Positions 60,184 through 64,000 of a DNA stretch of 64,000 bases are shown one piece after another. Origin of the DNA: Streptococcus pseudopneumoniae (lineage in GTDB: Bacteria; Bacillota; Bacilli; Lactobacillales; Streptococcaceae); contig NZ_JUUZ01000033.1 in the NCBI RefSeq assembly GCF_001074155.1, forward strand, positions 94,797-158,796, given 5' to 3'. The position numbers and the translations under genes were made by a program. The notes under the pieces are model-generated. The model worked only from the letters and a program-made list of their open reading frames with translations, ran no database searches and was not told where the DNA came from. Position 1 is the first letter of the stretch; each line of letters begins with the position of its first letter.

Positions 60184-60224
60184 TACCATGGATATCTTAT
60201 GAATGGTTCAAAATTTGGTCAAAG

Positions 60225-60251
60225 AAAAAACACTGGTTATCCAGTGTTTTT
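60225..60251 (-). terminator. Terminator of tRNA-Arg
   Basis: AAACACTGG-ATAA-CCAGTGTTT stem followed by TTTTTTC on the minus strand, 11 bases after the tRNA. The same hairpin is duplicated in repeat copy 1. Confidence 0.88.
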
Positions 60252-60262
60252 GTGACTAGTTC

Positions 60263-60334
60263 TGCCCCCTGCAGGAATCGAACCTGCAACTACTCCTTAG
60301 GAGGGAGTTGTTATATCCATTGAACTAAGGGAGC
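60263..60334 (-). tRNA. tRNA-Arg (anticodon CCU)
   Basis: 72 bases without encoded CCA. Acceptor stem GCTCCCT/AGGGGGC with one G-T pair, anticodon stem ACTCC/GGAGT around the loop CTCCTAA (anticodon CCT), T arm GCAGG-TTCGATT-CCTGC, discriminator A. It decodes AGG. The gene begins a few bases after the rplS terminator and its 3' end is part of the 107-bp direct repeat. Confidence 0.93.
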
Positions 60335-60335
60335 T

Positions 60336-60367
60336 AGAGAAAAACCCTGCCTTGCAGCAGAGTTTTT
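60336..60367 (-). terminator. rplS terminator
   Basis: AAAAACTCTGC/GCAGGGTTTTT stem (60340-60350 and 60357-60367) with one G-T pair and a TTTTTCTC tail on the minus strand. The tail ends at the tRNA 5' end. Confidence 0.85.
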
Positions 60368-60377
60368 GTTCATCGAA

Positions 60378-60725
60378 TTAACGACGGATTTCTTTGATAC
60401 GAGCTGCCTTACCTTGAAGAGCACGCAAGTAGTACAATTTCGCACGACGTACTTTACCGTAACGAACAACTTCGATCTTTTCAACACGTGGAGTGTGGAT
60501 TGGGAAGATACGTTCAACACCTACACCGTTAGAGATTTTACGAACTGTGTAGTTTTCTGAGATGCCAGCACCTTTACGTGCAATAACAACACCTTCAAAA
60601 ATCTGGATACGTTCACGGTTCCCTTCGACAACTTTCGCGTGTACACGAACAGTGTCACCAGGACGGAATGAAGGGATATCTGTACGAAGTTGACCTTCAG
60701 TCAAGCTTTGGATTAATGGATTCAT
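60378..60725 (-). CDS. rplS: Ribosomal protein bL19
   Basis: 115 residues. The conserved [20 protein letters not shown] without its neighbours (about 18-37), [10 protein letters not shown] and the [20 protein letters not shown] block match bL19, which sits at the 30S-50S interface. ATG at 60725 follows TAGGAG. Preceded by a structured leader and followed closely by a terminator and tRNA-Arg. Confidence 0.97.
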
Positions 60726-60803
60726 TTTATTCTCCTATCTTTGTCAATCTTGAGGAAACTTCCTCAGCGGATAAACTGTATTTTTGTGCGTCCATTACAC
60801 ACA
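60726..60803 (-). ncRNA. L19 leader (ribosomal-protein autoregulatory leader)
   Basis: The leader can form a TTGTG/CACAA hairpin (about 60786-60802) and a strong TGAGGAA/TTCCTCA hairpin (60748-60763) ahead of the ribosome site. ATACAGTTT within it is complementary to AAACTGTAT at the promoter. Fits the L19 leader family of Bacillota by position and size. Confidence 0.6.
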
Positions 60804-60809
60804 AGATAC

Positions 60810-60838
60810 AGTTTACCAAATTTCCTAGAAAATGTAAA
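60810..60838 (-). promoter_or_regulatory. rplS promoter
   Basis: TTTACA (60833-60838), 17-base spacer, TAAACT (60810-60815) with extended TGG, minus strand. Confidence 0.72.
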
Positions 60839-60843
60839 GAAAT

Positions 60844-61173
60844 TTAAAGCAAAATTCCCAAAAAAATCGCCAAAAAACCAAGCAAGTAGGTTAATAATAA
60901 ATAGCTATAAAATGCCTTCTTGTTACTAAGTAGTCTTTGGAGTTCATCATTCAAGGTTGAAAAAGTCGTCAAACCGCCACAAAAACCTGTAGCAAGTACA
61001 GAGTAAATTTCTTTCGACTCTACATGATTGTAAAATAAGCCAATCAGAAAACAGCCCAGAATATTGGCTATGAGAGTTCCTAGTGGTAGTACTGAACCCT
61101 GATTATAACGTGAAAAGAAATAACGGACAAGGGCACCCAGTCCACAAGCAAGTGCTAGATAGATTACTACCAT
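60844..61173 (-). CDS. crcB: Fluoride channel CrcB, second copy
   Basis: 109 residues, four membrane helices. The Fluc signatures GALVRYFFSR (13-22), GTLIANILGC (about 32-41) and GFCGGLTTFST (about 63-73) are all kept. Fluc channels work as dual-topology dimers and export fluoride. It overlaps the first crcB by 7 bases; two adjacent, divergent copies suggest a heterodimer of opposite topologies. Confidence 0.93.
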   Translation of the reverse strand: MVVIYLALACGLGALVRYFFSRYNQGSVLPLGTLIANILGCFLIGLFYNHVESKEIYSVLATGFCGGLTTFSTLNDELQRLLSNKKAFYSYLLLTYLLGFLAIFLGILL

Positions 61174-61541
61174 TTCTTCCTCCCTAGAAAATAAGCAAAT
61201 AGAAGTCCACCACCGATACTCAAAAGTAAATAGATGACTAAGCTAAGATATCGCCCTGTGTCCAGCAATTTCACTGCATCTAATAGGAGACTAGAAAATG
61301 TCGTTAAGCCACCACAAAATCCCGTTCCAAGCGCTAGAATGACTCCTTTACTAGTTCCTTTAGAAACCAGATATCCTTTCACAAGATAGACTAAGCAGAA
61401 AATCCCTAGATAATTGACAATTAATGTCCCCCATGGGAAGTCTGGACTAGCTGGTAAGTATCTTGTAATCTGAAAACGGACTAATCCTCCTAGCATACCA
61501 GCTAGAAAGATTCCTAGTAGATAGAATTGTTCTTTTTTCAT
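61167..61541 (-). CDS. crcB: Fluoride channel CrcB, first copy
   Basis: 124 residues, four membrane helices, with GGLVRFQITR, GTLIVNYLGI and GFCGGLTTFSS in the same positions as its neighbour. The positive-charge distribution differs (Lys at both ends), consistent with the opposite orientation in the membrane. The ATG overlaps the chorismate mutase stop (ATGA). Confidence 0.93.
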   Translation of the reverse strand: MKKEQFYLLGIFLAGMLGGLVRFQITRYLPASPDFPWGTLIVNYLGIFCLVYLVKGYLVSKGTSKGVILALGTGFCGGLTTFSSLLLDAVKLLDTGRYLSLVIYLLLSIGGGLLFAYFLGRKKW

Positions 61542-61804
61542 TTGATTGTTTTATCCTGATAATCACGTGAACGTTTGAGAATGTCTGAAAAAGTTACAAC
61601 AATCGTTTCTTCGTACTTTTTATTGCTGACGCGATTTCTAACTTTTTCAAAGATAGCTTCTTCTCTTTTTGTATCTAGAATAGGCTTTCCTGTAGACTTT
61701 TTATAAGCAACTACACCCTCAACTAGATGCATTCTTTCTTCTAAGAGTTTTACGATTTGGTCATCAATTTGATCAATTTCTTGTCTAATAATATCTAAAT
61801 CCAT
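61538..61804 (-). CDS. Chorismate mutase, AroQ type
   Basis: 88-residue all-helical enzyme converting chorismate to prephenate. LDIIRQEIDQIDDQIVKLLEER at the N-terminus, seen in parts, and VVAYKKSTGKPILDTKREE are typical AroQ helices with the catalytic Arg and Lys residues. ATG at 61804 follows AAGGAG; upstream in-frame codons have no such site. First of three overlapping genes with the crcB pair. Confidence 0.9.
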   Translation of the reverse strand: MDLDIIRQEIDQIDDQIVKLLEERMHLVEGVVAYKKSTGKPILDTKREEAIFEKVRNRVSNKKYEETIVVTFSDILKRSRDYQDKTIK

Positions 61805-61879
61805 TGAGTCTCCTTTTTTAATTGAACTATTGTACCAAAAAAGCACTAAATAAGCTAGTAAAGTCCTGATCCTGCTTAA

Positions 61880-61911
61880 TAAAAACTGCACTGACAATTT
61901 TCATCAGTGCA
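61880..61911 (-). terminator. Flavodoxin gene terminator
   Basis: TGCACTGA/TCAGTGCA stem (61887-61894 and 61904-61911) with GTTTTTATT following on the minus strand. Confidence 0.85.
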
Positions 61912-61919
61912 CTTCATGC

Positions 61920-62363
61920 TTATCCTACTTTAGCAGCTAATTCTTCTGCGAATTGCTCCAAGCGTTCAATATCTTCTTCCTCGGCAGAAAGGTCAACTTT
62001 AACGCACTCTGAACCCTTTTCAGCTCCAGTAGCGATAAATACTCGGTCAAAGTCATCAACAGCTTTACAGAATTCATCGTAGAAAGTATCACCTGATCCA
62101 ACTACACCATAGATTTTACCGCTCAAGTTGAGGTCTGCTAGATCTTCGTAGAAGTCCATCATCTCATCTGGTAATTCTCCATCCCCGTAGGTATAAGTTG
62201 CGACAATGGCGATGTCTGCTTCTAAAAAGTCAGAAGCGTCAACGGTTGTACACTCATCAACATCCACTTCTAAACCACATTCTCTTAATTTATCTGCTAC
62301 AATATCAGCGATTTCTTCAGTATTACCGGTCATACTGGCAAATACAATTTTTGCTAATGCCAT
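61920..62363 (-). CDS. Flavodoxin
   Basis: 147-residue FMN-binding electron carrier. The phosphate loop SMTGNTEE is at 10-17; TYTYGDGELPD (about 56-66) and GSGDTFYDEFC (about 90-100) stack on the flavin ring. The protein is acidic, as flavodoxins are. ATG follows GGAGGA. Divergent from the phosphodiesterase gene. Confidence 0.92.
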   Translation of the reverse strand: MALAKIVFASMTGNTEEIADIVADKLRECGLEVDVDECTTVDASDFLEADIAIVATYTYGDGELPDEMMDFYEDLADLNLSGKIYGVVGSGDTFYDEFCKAVDDFDRVFIATGAEKGSECVKVDLSAEEEDIERLEQFAEELAAKVG

Positions 62364-62390
62364 AAGGTCCTCCTCAATTAATCTTCCTCC

Positions 62391-62399
62391 ATTATATCA
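62391..62399 (-). promoter_or_regulatory. Extended -10 promoter of flavodoxin
   Basis: TGA-TATAAT on the minus strand, 27 bases before the ATG. Confidence 0.6.
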
Positions 62400-62431
62400 C
62401 ATCTTTTTCATTTTAAAAATAAAAACTCTTG

Positions 62432-62440
62432 TGCTACAAT
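62432..62440 (+). promoter_or_regulatory. Extended -10 promoter of the DHH gene
   Basis: TGC-TACAAT on the plus strand, 26 bases before the ATG at 62467. Confidence 0.55.
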
Positions 62441-62466
62441 GATATGAGAAAGAATTGAGGTTATTT

Positions 62467-63405
62467 ATGGAGATTTGCCACCAAATTTTAGAAAAAATCA
62501 AAGCATACAATACTATTATCATCCACCGTCATATGAAACCAGATCCTGACGCTCTGGGGAGCCAGGTAGGTTTAAAAGCCTTGCTTGAGCATCATTTTCC
62601 AGAAAAAACGATAAAAGTAGTTGGTTTTAATGAACCAACCTTAACTTGGCTTGCTAAAATGGATCAGGTAGTGGACACAGACTATCAAGGTGCACTTGCC
62701 ATTATCTGTGATACTGCAAACACAGCACGTATTGATGATAAACGTTATCTTAATGCTGAGACAATTATCAAAATTGACCACCATCCAAATGACGAAGTCT
62801 ACGGCGATCTTGTTTGGGTAGACACGAACTCTAGTAGTGCGAGTGAGATGATTGCTCTTTTTGCTGAAGCAACTAACTTAGAATTATCTGACTACGCTGC
62901 TAAAATGCTCTGCGCTGGAATTATTGGTGATACCGGCCGTTTTCTCTACCCTTCTACTTCTTCACGTACGCTTCGTATCGCAAGTCAACTCAGAGAACAT
63001 AACTTTGACTACGCTGAATTAACTCGTAAAATGGATACTATGAGCTTTAAGATTGCCAAACTCCAGGGTTATGTTTATGACCACTTAGAAGTTGATGAAA
63101 ATGGTGCTGCACGTGTTATTCTCACCCAAGAAATCTTGAAGAAATACGACGTTACTGATGCGGAAACAGCAGCCATCGTTGGAGCTCCAGGCCGTATTGA
63201 TACTGTTAGCCTTTGGGGAATCTTTGTGGAGCAAGCAGATGGTCACTACCGCGTACGTCTTCGCAGTAAATTTGTCCCTATAAACGGTGTCGCAAAAGAA
63301 CATGATGGCGGTGGCCATCCTCTTGCTAGCGGAGCAAATTCGTATAGTTTAGAAGAGAATGAGCTCATCTACCAAAAATTAAAAAACTTGCTGAAAAATA
63401 GATAA
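62467..63405 (+). CDS. DHH/DHHA1 phosphodiesterase (NrnA/Pde2 type)
   Basis: 312 residues. The DHH domain has DPDALGS (26-32), CDT (81-83) and IDHHPND (103-109); the DHHA1 domain ends with the nucleotide-binding GGGHPLASG. Stand-alone cytoplasmic members degrade pApA and short RNA (Pde2 in pneumococcal c-di-AMP turnover, NrnA in Bacillus). ATG at 62467 follows GAGG by six bases; an in-frame TTG four codons earlier overlaps it. Confidence 0.9.
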   Translation: MEICHQILEKIKAYNTIIIHRHMKPDPDALGSQVGLKALLEHHFPEKTIKVVGFNEPTLTWLAKMDQVVDTDYQGALAIICDTANTARIDDKRYLNAETIIKIDHHPNDEVYGDLVWVDTNSSSASEMIALFAEATNLELSDYAAKMLCAGIIGDTGRFLYPSTSSRTLRIASQLREHNFDYAELTRKMDTMSFKIAKLQGYVYDHLEVDENGAARVILTQEILKKYDVTDAETAAIVGAPGRIDTVSLWGIFVEQADGHYRVRLRSKFVPINGVAKEHDGGGHPLASGANSYSLEENELIYQKLKNLLKNR

Positions 63406-63410
63406 AAAGC

Positions 63411-63439
63411 TTGCCAAACTTTTCAGAATCTGATAGACT
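63411..63439 (+). promoter_or_regulatory. rpmE2 promoter
   Basis: TTGCCA (63411-63416), 17-base spacer, TAGACT (63434-63439) with extended TGA. The leader contains a small hairpin (about 63457-63475) before the ribosome site. Confidence 0.75.
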
Positions 63440-63497
63440 AGTATGGTAACAATCTATGGCTCGCAAAGAGACCATGGCAGAAAGGAAATATTGCAAA

Positions 63498-63740
63498 ATG
63501 AAAAAAGATATCCATCCAGAATATCGCCCAGTTGTCTTCATGGACACAACTACTGGTTACAAATTCCTTAGCGGTTCAACAAAACGCTCTAGCGAAACAG
63601 TTGAGTTCGAAGGCGAAACTTACCCATTGATCCGTGTGGAAATTTCATCAGACTCACACCCATTCTACACTGGACGTCAAAAGTTCACTCAAGCAGATGG
63701 ACGCGTGGATCGTTTCAACAAAAAATACGGTCTCAAATAA
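63498..63740 (+). CDS. rpmE2: Ribosomal protein bL31, type B
   Basis: 80 residues starting [14 protein letters not shown] and containing [17 protein letters not shown]. It lacks the CxxC zinc-binding cysteines of type A bL31, so it is the zinc-independent form. ATG at 63498 follows AAAGGA; an in-frame ATG 14 codons earlier has no site and overlaps the leader. Monocistronic. Confidence 0.96.
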   Translation: MKKDIHPEYRPVVFMDTTTGYKFLSGSTKRSSETVEFEGETYPLIRVEISSDSHPFYTGRQKFTQADGRVDRFNKKYGLK

Positions 63741-63771
63741 TCAACCGCATCACTTGTATACGGTTAAACGA

Positions 63772-63800
63772 AAACAACTTCGATTCGGAGTTGTTTTTTT
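63772..63800 (+). terminator. rpmE2 terminator
   Basis: AAACAACT/AGTTGTTT stem (63772-63779 and 63789-63796) and a seven-T tail. Confidence 0.9.
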
Positions 63801-63896
63801 GTTTCTTTTATTTTTCAAGCTTTAATTTTTTTAGATCTTATAATAATCCCAATTCTCATTTCTACTTCTACTTTCGTAACAAGTCCTCTATAAAAC

Positions 63897-63940
63897 AAAA
63901 AAACCAACTAACCAAGCTTGACGCTTGATTAATAGGTTTT
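63897..63940 (-). terminator. Terminator of the gene entering from the right edge
   Basis: A 16-bp imperfect stem (arms about 63902-63917 and 63923-63938) followed by seven T on the minus strand. Confidence 0.75.
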
Positions 63941-63951
63941 TTATAAAATCA

Positions 63952-64000
63952 TTATTTAACTGCTTCTTTAAGAGCCGACAATATTTCATAAGTATATAAT
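63952..64000 (-). CDS. C-terminal end of a gene cut by the window edge
   Basis: The last 15-16 codons of a minus-strand frame ending EILSALKEAVK and TAA, directly followed by a terminator. Too short to identify. Confidence 0.55.
   Translation of the reverse strand, partial: LYTYEILSALKEAVK

Larger units (their letters stand above)
60172..60278. repeat. Direct repeat, copy 2 (contains the 3' end of tRNA-Arg)
   Basis: Partner of 58798-58904, 1374 bases away in the same orientation, five mismatches in 107. It covers the last 16 bases of tRNA-Arg, its terminator, and an extended -10 promoter for the gene at 59143-60129. Confidence 0.9.

Overview
The window comes from a Streptococcus of the oral mitis/sanguinis type. 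The evidence is the low-GC coding style, the gyrA-srtA overlap followed by divergent ldh, a dprA gene with a ComX (SigX) cin-box, an Etrx/CcdA pair, a four-gene glgBCDA glycogen operon, type B ribosomal protein L31, and close protein similarity to pneumococcal families (enolase, GyrA and Asd residue numbering all coincide). Species cannot be fixed from sequence alone. Most genes are on the minus strand.

Layout: 1-8.4 kb holds a truncated lipoprotein gene, lepA, and a tightly overlapping housekeeping operon (xseA-xseB-ispA-tlyA-argR-recN-phosphatase). 8.5-12.3 kb carries eno, a divergent YueI-like gene, glycerate kinase and serB. 12.3-23.9 kb is a carbohydrate-storage region: glgB-glgC-glgD-glgA behind a strong promoter with a perfect cre box, a TPR-DUF4375 protein, pullulanase and DNA ligase. 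24-27 kb is purine salvage: guaC with a structured leader, then xpt-pbuX behind a guanine/xanthine-class purine riboswitch. 27.2-33.2 kb is the leucine operon leuABCD, with two embedded or appended extra genes, a LeuLeuLeu leader peptide with an attenuator, and a CodY-like box. 33.2-41.3 kb contains MmcQ/YjbR, CutC, DUF454, topA, dprA, dapA, asd and srtA. 41.3-46.3 kb has gyrA, ldh and the thioredoxin/CcdA pair. 46.4-52.5 kb has map, an SpxR-like regulator, an acetyltransferase, murA, the rplU-prp-rpmA ribosomal operon and a DUF1275 protein. 52.6-57.4 kb is a plus-strand run of an oxidoreductase, a DEFD-box helicase, an HD hydrolase and a HAD phosphatase.

57.4-60.3 kb is the only clearly accessory part. 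It has three unrecognised genes, two coding for membrane-anchored exported proteins. A 107-bp direct repeat, one copy of which contains the 3' end of tRNA-Arg(CCU), flanks one of these genes. This looks like a footprint of integration or duplication at a tRNA attachment site. From 60.3 kb to the end the window returns to core genes: rplS with its leader, twin crcB fluoride channels, chorismate mutase, flavodoxin, a DHH phosphodiesterase and rpmE2.

Regulation is unusually legible. Many promoters are of the extended -10 (TGnTATAAT) type. Three genes (YueI-like, ligA, HD hydrolase) have that motif exactly six bases before the start codon and no ribosome-binding site, which predicts leaderless mRNAs. 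Metabolic control is visible as a CcpA box on the glycogen operon, CodY-like boxes at leu and asd, a purine riboswitch, a leucine attenuator and ribosomal-protein leaders.
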